DNA of 64,000 nt from the NCBI GenBank assembly GCA_002359215.1, contig DEMN01000010.1, positions 18,442 through 82,441 of the forward strand, read 5' to 3'. This document shows positions 25,368 through 34,093 of the stretch, one piece after another. The position numbers and the translations under genes were made by a program. The notes under the pieces are model-generated. The model had not been told where the DNA came from. It was given only the letters and a program-made list of their open reading frames with translations, and did no database searches. Each line of letters opens with the position of its first letter. Position 1 is the stretch's first letter. The DNA comes from Flavobacteriales bacterium UBA2669. GTDB taxonomy: Bacteria > Bacteroidota > Bacteroidia > Flavobacteriales_E > Vicingaceae.

Positions 25368-26522
25368 ATGAAAAAAGTAACAAAAATAAAATATAGTTTT
25401 TTGAATCTATTCTTATTAGGAATATTTTGTTTTGCAGGATGTATAACAACATTAAACGCTCAAATAAATAATGGGTCAAATACCTTAAGTAACAATAGTA
25501 GTTCAACAGGTAATTCGAATACAGGATCAGGAAGTTATTCATTTTCAGCAGGTTCTAGTAATAATGTTACAGGGAGTAACTCTTCTGCTTTTGGATTGTC
25601 TAATACCGTTTCTGGTGCATTTGGATTAGCAACTGGCTATGGTAATTCCGTAAGCGGTAATTATTCATTTGCAGCTCCTTTTGGAGCTAAGGCTCAAAAT
25701 ACATCTTCTGTTGCCATTGGTCATTATGCAGACGCAAATGCCAACTATAGTGTTGCTATAGGAGAGTTGACAAAAACTACAGGATTAAGAAGTTTAGTGT
25801 TTGGGTATCAATCTGAAACAGTAGGAGGGTATAGTATGGCTATTGGAACTCATCTAAAAACAACAAATGGAAGTACTTACATATTAGGGAAAGGTGTTGA
25901 TGGTAGCAATAAACTAGAAAATAATATATCTAATTCATTAGTGGTAGGTTTTTATAGCGATACCGCTACACTTTTTGTAGGACCATCAACAGGAGTAGGA
26001 ACATTCGGAAAAGTAGGGATAGCCACTAGCAGTCCAATAAGAACATTTGATGTAAACGGAATGTCTCATTTTTCTGATACCATGAGCATAGGCACAACCA
26101 AAACAAACGGTTCTTTGCTTGCCGTAGCAGGTAAAATAAGTGCAGAAGAAGTAGAAGTTAGTTTTTCCTCAACATGGCCTGATTTTGTTTTTAACACCGA
26201 TTACAAGTTAAATACACTTGCTCAGGTAGAAGAATATATTAACAAGTATAGTCACCTACCCAATGTTCCTTCAGCTGAAGAAGTAGCAAAAAAAGGAATT
26301 AACATAGCAGAAATGGATGCTATTTTATTACAAAAAATAGAAGAATTAACGCTTTACACTATCGCACAACAAAAGCAATTAGATGAACAATATGAAGCAG
26401 CAGAAAATCAACAAAAGCAATTAGATAAACAGAATAAAGTATCGGAAAATCAACAAAAATTGATAGAAGAACAACAAAAATTAATTGAGCAATTGATTGA
26501 GCTAAATCAAAGTAAAAAATGA
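25368..26522 (+). CDS. YadA-head-like / tail-fibre-like exported protein with C-terminal coiled coil
   Basis: The 384-residue product has a hydrophobic export signal (about 1-35), a Ser/Asn/Gly-rich region and YadA-head repeats of the SVAIGHYADANANYSVAIGE type (about 50-170). A fibre-tail module follows with the phrase WPDFVFNTDYKLNTLAQVEE...HLPNVPS seen in many Bacteroidota surface proteins, then a Gln/Lys/Leu-rich coiled coil (about 320-384) with heptads. YadA heads form trimeric left-handed beta-rolls in adhesins, so a trimeric surface fibre is plausible. It has no recognisable T9SS sorting domain and no YadA membrane anchor. It precedes the RHS gene by 68 bp. Confidence 0.7.
   Translation: MKKVTKIKYSFLNLFLLGIFCFAGCITTLNAQINNGSNTLSNNSSSTGNSNTGSGSYSFSAGSSNNVTGSNSSAFGLSNTVSGAFGLATGYGNSVSGNYSFAAPFGAKAQNTSSVAIGHYADANANYSVAIGELTKTTGLRSLVFGYQSETVGGYSMAIGTHLKTTNGSTYILGKGVDGSNKLENNISNSLVVGFYSDTATLFVGPSTGVGTFGKVGIATSSPIRTFDVNGMSHFSDTMSIGTTKTNGSLLAVAGKISAEEVEVSFSSTWPDFVFNTDYKLNTLAQVEEYINKYSHLPNVPSAEEVAKKGINIAEMDAILLQKIEELTLYTIAQQKQLDEQYEAAENQQKQLDKQNKVSENQQKLIEEQQKLIEQLIELNQSKK
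26368..26505 (+). repeat. heptad-phased tandem repeats in the coiled-coil region
   Basis: The word CAACAAAA begins at 26368, 26410 and 26452, a period of 42 bp (two heptads), and again at 26473, 21 bp later (one heptad). The first two copies share CAACAAAAGCAATTAGAT. The unit sizes match the coiled-coil period, so length change by slippage would keep both frame and heptad register. Confidence 0.75.
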
Positions 26523-26590
26523 ATTCAGAATTAGTTTCATGATATAATTATCACATTACTATTTTTTTATAACGCACTAAATGTAAAAGA

Positions 26591-29500
26591 ATGTTTAAAT
26601 TTAAAGCTTATGGAATAAGTTTATTGTTAACAATAGTTACCACAATAGCTTTTTCTCAATCCGTTATAACACTTGATCAACCTGAATTTGGGAATCAGAC
26701 ACATAGAGCAACAGAAAAAATCTATTTACAATCAGGATATTCCTATGTCCCATCAGGTTCAGATAAGATGAGAGCTTATATTTCATCTATTTTTAATTTT
26801 AGTGTTGATGCTTCAACGGTAGGACAAGACTTTACTACTTACTATATTAGTGGAATGGGAGTTGGGGGAGATTTTTTTATGCAAACAACTGATACTTTTG
26901 AATTATCAGCTTTGGATACAAATAAATTGGTAACTATTAACTTTGCAGATACTAATCAAGTTAATGCTGTTGCTATTTCTATTACTTTTAACGAAAACAA
27001 TCAAATTGAAACAGCTTTTGCTCTCATTACAGACGAAACAGATTCCTATGAATATAGCATTATACCATATTTATCTCTAGAGGGAGACAATATAATATTT
27101 GACTTAAGTGAATTAGTTACAAATCATGTATCAAAATGTTTTCAATATAATGATTATCATTGGGTGTCTAATAAAAGTTATGATGAAAATGGAGTAGTAA
27201 TAGATGAAGGTATCACTTATACTGATAATATTGGGCGTTCTATACAAAGTCAAGTTAGAAATTTTTCTACCAATAAAATAATGGCTACAGAAAAAATTTA
27301 TGACTCTTTTGGTAGGTTAGCAATTAGTACACTTTCTGCACCTATTTATAGCGGTGCTTTTTGTTATAAGCCAACCTTTATTACTGCAAATAGTGGAGAT
27401 CCTTATGATGCTTCTAAATTTGATTTACCTAATACCTCTAGTGCATTATCAGGAGAAATTGACAATCCTTATGCCGTAGATGCAACAACTAAAGGAACTT
27501 TAGGTTGGTATTTTAGCAATGATAATGATGAAGAGCCTTACGTAGCAACTAGTGGATTTCCTTATTCAAGAGTAGAATATTATAGCGACCCCTTAGGAAG
27601 ACCTAAAAGAATGGCAGGAATTAGTGAAAATTACAAAATGGGAAGTGGACATGAAACTACTGTTTTTTATGGTACTGCTGGATACGAACTTGATTATGTT
27701 TATGGAGTTAATTTTAGTAATAATAAAAATTTAACAAAAACTATAACCATAGATGCAGATGGCTTGGAACAAGTAACTTATACAGATGCTCTTGAAAATG
27801 TTATAGCTACCTGTTATAGCGGTATAGATAATGATTGTATGAATGTACCTGTTAAACACGATTTAGATTATTATAAAGGGAGAAGTGTTTCTATTCATCT
27901 TCCCCATTTTACAGGTCAACAATTGTACTTTCGCTTAAATATCTCGAGAAGCTGTAGCTTAATAAGTTTTGTTGAAATTAAGATAACAGATTTACTAACT
28001 GGTGTGGAATTAATAGAGGGCACCGATTTTCAAGTAGCAGGCAACGGAGCGATTACTTTTAATCCACCATATAGTGGTAAATCACTTTATTTAAAACTAT
28101 CTTATGATTATACATCTAATTATATTAATAATGTATATCCTGTTAGAAATAGGGGGCCTTATTTGCCATATCAATCATTTTCGTATATGATAGATTATTC
28201 TCATTGGGCTTTAAATTATTATGATAATAAAGGGCTCTTAATTAAAAATATTCCACCAGAGGGTGTAGATTGTTCTGGAATTGATCCTAGTATTGGCTAT
28301 AATTATGAAACAGATTGGGTAAATTACGATTTTTATGATGAAGTTTTAGAATCATATACTATTGATCCTATTAGTGTTAATGATTATGTGTATAATTATG
28401 ATGAGTATAATACCACAACATCTAGTATTTATACTCATGCAAATACTCAAACACATAACATTGATATTAGTTTTTACCCCATGTTGAACCCTATAAATTA
28501 TGATGGAGGGTGTTCTTCTGGTGGAAATTATACTGATCCATCAGGGGTTGATGATAATATAGAATCAGGTAGATTAGTTAACACAATGTTAGATTTTCTT
28601 GAACGTACTTCATCTTATAATAATTCAAGAGTTATAACAAGTGAGGATACTTCGGGGATAGATACACTTTTATTTACAAACCAAAGAACGCCTGTATTAG
28701 TTCGTGATGGAAATATTATAGGTACAGAAAATTTTATAGTAGATAATTACTACGGAGGTAATGCTGCTTATGTACCTGGAGGAGATCCTTGCGATGGGCA
28801 CTGCTTTAATGGAGTACAAGATTGTGGTGAAACAGGTATTGATGAAGGAGATAATTGTACGGTAAACCCACCTGGTCCATGTGAAAATAATCCCCCTAAA
28901 TTATTTGCTACATTTAAAATGGAGTTAGAGCTTATGATAAGTGATGGAACAAATACCATGTTTGTTAAATCTGATGGTTCAGTTCAACCAGGAAGCTATT
29001 CTTACTTTTTCTATCCTCAAATATATAAGACTTGTAATTGTGAGTATTATTGGGATTATTCATCTTTTACTCAACCCAACGTGATTATTCCTGATGGAGT
29101 GTTAAATGATTATAATCAGGATATATATGTTAACCTAAAATCTATTGAGGTTAGAAAAAACAACACGTCAAATGCTTATGAAGTGTTTGATGATAATGAT
29201 TGGGTTCATAATTTCGCTCAGTTTATGCAAATTTGGGTTAGATTAAAACATAATACAGGCCCTAAAGTAGATGATGACATTTCTCATTCAATGGAGACTA
29301 CCTACGAGTATGATGTGCTTAATCAATTGGTAAAAACAACAACTCCCGATGCAGGAATAACAGAAAATGTTTATGATATTCAGGGCAATGTGAGATTTTC
29401 TCAAGATGCACAACAAGAAATAGATGAGAAATTTAGTTATGTAAATTATGACAGAGCAGGAAGACCTATTGAGTCAGGTGTTTTCGATTATTCAAACAGT

Positions 29501-32248
29501 GCTGCTTTGCAATTTCAAAATCAAGATGAATTACCTGCCCTCAATCCGGGAGAAACTTCTGTGTTGACCGTTGTTGATGAAATTGATGGGCTAAATGATA
29601 CCTATTGTTCAGAACAAACTTTTACTTTATACGATTTACCAGATGAAAATACCTCTCCTTATTATCCTTTTAATACTGCTCCTTATACCAATTATAAACA
29701 AAAACATTTACTAGGAAGAGTGTCTAAAATATGGAATGAAAACAGTATTATGTGGTATAGTTATGATATGTATGGACGAGTAGTTTGGACGATAGAATAT
29801 ATCATAGATGCAGCCATTGCTGATTATAAAACCATCGATTATGAATATGATGCAGCAGGTAATGTAACAAAAACCATTTATCAAAAATATGAAACAGAAT
29901 ATTTTGAACATCGCTATGCTTACAATAATGGTCAGCAACTGATAAAAGTAGAAACAAGCACTGATGGCTTAACGTATGACCAACAAGCCAATTATTCTTA
30001 CTACCAACATGGAGGATTAAAAAGAACTGAGGTGGGAGACAAATTACAAGGAATTGATTATCTTTACACCATAGACGGAAAATTAAAAGCCATCAATTCT
30101 CCTAATTTGGGAATTGAATCTGGGAACCCAACTTTTTCAGACCCGGGATTAGATGGTGAGGGGACAAGTTTGTTTTATACAGATATTTTTGGGATGACTA
30201 TTGACTATCATACAGCAGATTATATAAGAGCCGGAACATTTGTAAATTATGGATTGGGTACCAATGAAAAATATTCAGGAACCATTAACCAAATCAGATG
30301 GAATACGGATGAACCCACATTAGGGTTAGATTTAACTTCCTCAGGAAAGCAAAATGTATATCAGTATTCCTATAACGACTTTAATTGGATTACCGGAGCT
30401 ACTTTTGGCGATTATACACATTCTTGTAATCACAACAATAATTATGTGTACAACTGTCCGTTTCCTCCTACTTTTGATGCCGATGCTAATAATCAATTTA
30501 AAATTAGTGGGATTACTTACGACAAAAATGGTAATATAGAAACATTTGTACGTAACGGAAATAGTACTACAGGAATAAGTATGGATGATTTAGATTATCA
30601 TTACGCAACAACTACCCAACCTGATAATGATGTAGTAAAAATAAATAACCGCTTAACTTATGTAACGGATGCGGTAGGTTCTTCAGGCTATACTACAGAT
30701 ATAGAAAACCAAAGTGCTGCTAATTATACCTACAACGCTATAGGAGAAGCAATAGCAAGTGTGGGAGATGATGAAACATATACCTATTACCAAAATGGCT
30801 TACCCAAAGAGATTAAAGCAACCAGCACAGGTTATTTAAAATTAAAATTTGAATATAATGTTTTAGGACAACGCCTTAAGAAAACCATTTATGATGGTTC
30901 GGGAAATGCCGATAAAGAGATATTTTATGTTACTGATATAGGAGGTAATTTAATTAGTACTTATGAGAGGGATGTAACGACAAGTAATATCATACAAGAT
31001 TATAGCATAACAGGAACTAAACTTATAGGGATGTATGACCCCGATACAGAGGAAAGCCGTTATTTTATCTACGACCATTTGGGTAATGTAAGAGCAACCT
31101 TTAGAGAAAACATGGGTGCTATAGAATTATTAAGTGTAAGCGATTTTTACCCGTTTGGTATGGTAATGCCAGGGCGTAACGCCATAAGTACCTTAGATAA
31201 ATTAAACTTAAGTTACCAAGGAAAAGAATTAGACCAAACCGGTTTTCATCATTTTGGTTCCCGCCAATGGGATGCCCGTTTAGGGCGTTGGATAACTACT
31301 GACCCTGCCAACCAATTTTATTCTCCTTATTTGGGTATGGGGAATATACCTGTAACAATGATTGACCCTAATGGAGAATTAGCGTGGTTTATCCCAGTAA
31401 TTATTGGTGCTTATATTGGAGGATCTCTTGCTAATGGAAGTTATAATCCTGGAAGTTGGGATTTTGGGTCTAAAAAAACATGGGGGTATATGGCGGCAGG
31501 AGCTTTTGTTGGAGGTGTTTCTGGAGGTTTTGCAACTGGCCTTGCTAGTTCGGGGATGCCTTTTGCTAATACTGCTGCTATTGCAGGAGGGTCTTTATTT
31601 AACTCTATAGGTACATTTGCTTATACCCAAGGCTCTAGTGATGTTAGTGTTTCTTTAGGTATTGCTTCTTATAATTTTTCTCAAAATGATTGGGGGTATT
31701 TAGGAGAAAAAGGAAATTCTGGTTTTGATAATGCTGGCTATAGTTTAGGAGCAGTAGGAAATTTTTCAGATGTCATTACATTATCTGATAAATTAAGGGC
31801 AGCAAATAGAACTCCTAGTAATTATTCAGAAGAAGAACTTAAACAAATATATGATGAAGCTACCAACACTAAACTTAATCAGAAATTAAATTCTGAACCA
31901 GGATTGGCAAATTATGCAGGTAATAGTCCTAGTGGTGGAATATCGCCCCATAAATTCAGATTTTATAAAGATTTAGGGATTTTAGATGGAAGAGATGGTC
32001 AATTTGGAGGTTTCGCACACGATTTAGCATATTTTGAAAATGGAGCAGATGGAATAAGAGGTGTTTTATTTAACACAAATGTTACGTCAGCTGACTATAG
32101 CCTTATACGTGGTATGTCGCAAATTATCCGTAGTGGAAGTTATAATCAAAATGTAATTCAATCTGCCAGATTAATAAGAACTGCATTTCAAGTTACTACA
32201 ACATTAAAAAGTTCTTACTATTATAATTTTTATTTTATAAATCATTAA
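26591..32248 (+). CDS. RHS-repeat protein with variable C-terminal, PLA2-like toxin tip
   Basis: The 1885-residue product has a signal peptide (ending IAFSQ), an N-terminal region with AVDATTKGTLGWYFSNDND-type text found in DUF6443 RHS proteins of Bacteroidota, a Cys-rich insert (CFNGVQDCGETGIDEG, near 735), many YD repeats (about 900-1480), and the RHS core hallmark YDHLGNVRATF ... FGSRQWDARLGRWITTDP ending at DPNGE (about 1594). The last 290 residues are the variable tip: a Gly-rich hydrophobic pretoxin segment, then a domain with FGGFAHDLAYFENGADG, in which His1810-Asp1811 and a later TSADYSLI resemble phospholipase A2 HDxxY/ADxxF pairs. RHS cocoons store and release such tips. The catalytic assignment is an inference from motifs. 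Confidence 0.85.
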   Translation: MFKFKAYGISLLLTIVTTIAFSQSVITLDQPEFGNQTHRATEKIYLQSGYSYVPSGSDKMRAYISSIFNFSVDASTVGQDFTTYYISGMGVGGDFFMQTTDTFELSALDTNKLVTINFADTNQVNAVAISITFNENNQIETAFALITDETDSYEYSIIPYLSLEGDNIIFDLSELVTNHVSKCFQYNDYHWVSNKSYDENGVVIDEGITYTDNIGRSIQSQVRNFSTNKIMATEKIYDSFGRLAISTLSAPIYSGAFCYKPTFITANSGDPYDASKFDLPNTSSALSGEIDNPYAVDATTKGTLGWYFSNDNDEEPYVATSGFPYSRVEYYSDPLGRPKRMAGISENYKMGSGHETTVFYGTAGYELDYVYGVNFSNNKNLTKTITIDADGLEQVTYTDALENVIATCYSGIDNDCMNVPVKHDLDYYKGRSVSIHLPHFTGQQLYFRLNISRSCSLISFVEIKITDLLTGVELIEGTDFQVAGNGAITFNPPYSGKSLYLKLSYDYTSNYINNVYPVRNRGPYLPYQSFSYMIDYSHWALNYYDNKGLLIKNIPPEGVDCSGIDPSIGYNYETDWVNYDFYDEVLESYTIDPISVNDYVYNYDEYNTTTSSIYTHANTQTHNIDISFYPMLNPINYDGGCSSGGNYTDPSGVDDNIESGRLVNTMLDFLERTSSYNNSRVITSEDTSGIDTLLFTNQRTPVLVRDGNIIGTENFIVDNYYGGNAAYVPGGDPCDGHCFNGVQDCGETGIDEGDNCTVNPPGPCENNPPKLFATFKMELELMISDGTNTMFVKSDGSVQPGSYSYFFYPQIYKTCNCEYYWDYSSFTQPNVIIPDGVLNDYNQDIYVNLKSIEVRKNNTSNAYEVFDDNDWVHNFAQFMQIWVRLKHNTGPKVDDDISHSMETTYEYDVLNQLVKTTTPDAGITENVYDIQGNVRFSQDAQQEIDEKFSYVNYDRAGRPIESGVFDYSNSAALQFQNQDELPALNPGETSVLTVVDEIDGLNDTYCSEQTFTLYDLPDENTSPYYPFNTAPYTNYKQKHLLGRVSKIWNENSIMWYSYDMYGRVVWTIEYIIDAAIADYKTIDYEYDAAGNVTKTIYQKYETEYFEHRYAYNNGQQLIKVETSTDGLTYDQQANYSYYQHGGLKRTEVGDKLQGIDYLYTIDGKLKAINSPNLGIESGNPTFSDPGLDGEGTSLFYTDIFGMTIDYHTADYIRAGTFVNYGLGTNEKYSGTINQIRWNTDEPTLGLDLTSSGKQNVYQYSYNDFNWITGATFGDYTHSCNHNNNYVYNCPFPPTFDADANNQFKISGITYDKNGNIETFVRNGNSTTGISMDDLDYHYATTTQPDNDVVKINNRLTYVTDAVGSSGYTTDIENQSAANYTYNAIGEAIASVGDDETYTYYQNGLPKEIKATSTGYLKLKFEYNVLGQRLKKTIYDGSGNADKEIFYVTDIGGNLISTYERDVTTSNIIQDYSITGTKLIGMYDPDTEESRYFIYDHLGNVRATFRENMGAIELLSVSDFYPFGMVMPGRNAISTLDKLNLSYQGKELDQTGFHHFGSRQWDARLGRWITTDPANQFYSPYLGMGNIPVTMIDPNGELAWFIPVIIGAYIGGSLANGSYNPGSWDFGSKKTWGYMAAGAFVGGVSGGFATGLASSGMPFANTAAIAGGSLFNSIGTFAYTQGSSDVSVSLGIASYNFSQNDWGYLGEKGNSGFDNAGYSLGAVGNFSDVITLSDKLRAANRTPSNYSEEELKQIYDEATNTKLNQKLNSEPGLANYAGNSPSGGISPHKFRFYKDLGILDGRDGQFGGFAHDLAYFENGADGIRGVLFNTNVTSADYSLIRGMSQIIRSGSYNQNVIQSARLIRTAFQVTTTLKSSYYYNFYFINH

Positions 32249-32251
32249 AAA

Positions 32252-33412
32252 ATGAATTCGATTTCAGGATATAAAAAAGTGTTAGTTTTATCATCTGTAA
32301 CTTTAGTATTTGGTTGTGGTGAATTATGGGATTTCGTAACCTTAAGAGGGAATTCTACTAAATACATGCCTGATTCTCAAGATATCATTTTTCCAACAGA
32401 CATAGATGTTTCATCAGATGGAAAAATCTATTTTGCTTATAGTTCATCTAAAGGGAATGCTATATGTAGTATGGATATTGAAACTAGTCAACTAATTCAA
32501 CTTACTGAAGATAATAATAGCGATTACTCTCCTGTTGTTTCTAACGATGGGGAAAAAGTAATTTTTAAACGAGGCTCTATATTTGGCGATAAAAGTCAAC
32601 TATATATTATTAATTCGGATGGTACCAAATGTATAAAAATACTTGATAAAGATATCTATATTTTAAATACTATTTTCAGTAAAAATGATAGTACTATTTA
32701 TTTTATTGGAGGAGCATTTTATAATGACACATTAGATGTAGTTAAAAATAATTTTAGATGTCTGGATATTTTTTCAGTTGATATTGATGGGAATAATTTC
32801 AGGAGAATTACATACAATTGTGTAAGTAGTTGGGTTGAGGATTTAAAATATATTTCTAAAAACACTTTGTTAATTTCTGTAGAAACAGAAGTGAATTATA
32901 ATGGAAAAACTCCTGATTTTGATGAGAATTGTAATTATTTTGAATCGCAAAATATGCAATTACAAAGAAAACCCTACAAAGAAAATTTTGTAGCCTTATT
33001 AAATATTCAAACTGGAGAAATAGAAAAAATGAATATCCAAGTAACAGATATTCCTAGAAAAGAACCTTTTAAAAAAAGAGAAAGAAAATATGAAAAACCT
33101 ACGCCATTATTGAGAAAATCTGCTTACAATTATAAGGATGATAACTTTCTTTTTGGAAATTATCATTTTTATATTTTTGATTATAAAAACAAAACTATTA
33201 ATTACTCATTTACTAATGACTCTATCCTGATTTATAACTATAAATTTTTACACAATAAAAATAAAATAATTGGAGGAATAGATATCGAATCAAAATTTAA
33301 ATTGATTTTGTTTGATATTGAAGAAAATAAGATAGAAAGAGAATTGGAAATAGACACTAATAAATTTACTCCATCTCCTAATAAAACTATTTTTATTAAA
33401 ACTTTAAATTAA
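32252..33412 (+). CDS. TolB-like beta-propeller lipoprotein, candidate immunity protein
   Basis: The 386-residue product has a lipobox-like end to its signal (LVFGC, Cys22) and repeated beta-propeller blades of TolB type (DIDVSSDGKIYFAYS, SPVVSNDGEKVIFKRG, QLYIINSDGTKCIKIL). It begins only 3 bp after the RHS gene's stop, the place where immunity genes of polymorphic toxins normally lie. A periplasmic lipid-anchored propeller could shield the cell from a membrane-attacking tip. No specific immunity family is recognised, and an accessory role is equally possible. Confidence 0.6.
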   Translation: MNSISGYKKVLVLSSVTLVFGCGELWDFVTLRGNSTKYMPDSQDIIFPTDIDVSSDGKIYFAYSSSKGNAICSMDIETSQLIQLTEDNNSDYSPVVSNDGEKVIFKRGSIFGDKSQLYIINSDGTKCIKILDKDIYILNTIFSKNDSTIYFIGGAFYNDTLDVVKNNFRCLDIFSVDIDGNNFRRITYNCVSSWVEDLKYISKNTLLISVETEVNYNGKTPDFDENCNYFESQNMQLQRKPYKENFVALLNIQTGEIEKMNIQVTDIPRKEPFKKRERKYEKPTPLLRKSAYNYKDDNFLFGNYHFYIFDYKNKTINYSFTNDSILIYNYKFLHNKNKIIGGIDIESKFKLILFDIEENKIERELEIDTNKFTPSPNKTIFIKTLN

Positions 33413-33515
33413 TAACTCATTGATGTTTTAGTGGAATTTGTATTTAAATTATTAAAAATTGTATTAAGAGTGGTATTATTATTTTTTTAGTCTTTAAATC
33501 CAAAATATTTATTAA

Positions 33516-33992
33516 ATGAAAAAACTAATTCTATATACATTGTTTCTAAGTATAAATATGATAGCTTATGCACAAACTGATTCTAATAAAATTACGATTA
33601 AACAAGGCTTAAGTGTTAAATTTTATCAGAACGGAAAAAAGCTAAAACCTATACAATTACTTAAAATTACTAGAGATAATGCAGAAGCGTATAAAGAAAT
33701 GAAAAAAGCCAAAGCTAATGCAGATGTGTCAAATGTATTGGCTATTCCCGGTGGTTTATTATTTGGTTTTCCATTAGGGCAAGCCATGGCAGGGGGAGAA
33801 CCTAACAAAATATTACTGGGAGTTGGTGCAGGATTAATTATTGCTTCCATTCCCTTGTCTAGTGCATATACAAAAAGAGCTAAAAAAGCAGTAAACATTT
33901 ATAATGCAAGTAATCAACATAGCGAATATAGAAAGTTCAATATTAATATGGGGTTTGCACATAATGGTGTGGGGCTACAAATAACATTTTAA
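33516..33992 (+). CDS. small exported protein with glycine-rich membrane hairpin
   Basis: The 158-residue product has a signal peptide (about 1-19, ending AYAQ), a charged middle (ITRDNAEAYKEMKKAKANADV), and a Gly/Ala/Pro-rich hydrophobic double segment (IPGGLLFGFPLGQAMAGGE and LLGVGAGLIIASIPLSSAYT) that could cross or insert in a membrane, then KRAKKAVNIYNAS. Such proteins recur as unnamed ORFs in Bacteroidota. A role in the toxin locus is only suggested by position. Confidence 0.6.
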   Translation: MKKLILYTLFLSINMIAYAQTDSNKITIKQGLSVKFYQNGKKLKPIQLLKITRDNAEAYKEMKKAKANADVSNVLAIPGGLLFGFPLGQAMAGGEPNKILLGVGAGLIIASIPLSSAYTKRAKKAVNIYNASNQHSEYRKFNINMGFAHNGVGLQITF

Positions 33993-33996
33993 AATA

Positions 33997-34064
33997 ATAT
34001 GAAATAGCTACTAATAACTTGTTTGTTGCAAACAAACACCAATGAAGATAAGGCTATTTCATAT
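33997..34064. repeat. nested inverted repeat between operon genes
   Basis: ATATGAAATAGC (33997-34008) and GCTATTTCATAT (34053-34064) are perfect 12-bp inverted arms. They enclose a second hairpin, GTTTGTT (34021-34027) with AACAAAC (34031-34037). There is no T-tract, so it is not a classical terminator. It may be an RNA processing or stability structure, or a small mobile-repeat copy. Confidence 0.6.
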
Positions 34065-34093
34065 GACAACTAAAAAACAATAAATATCTACAG

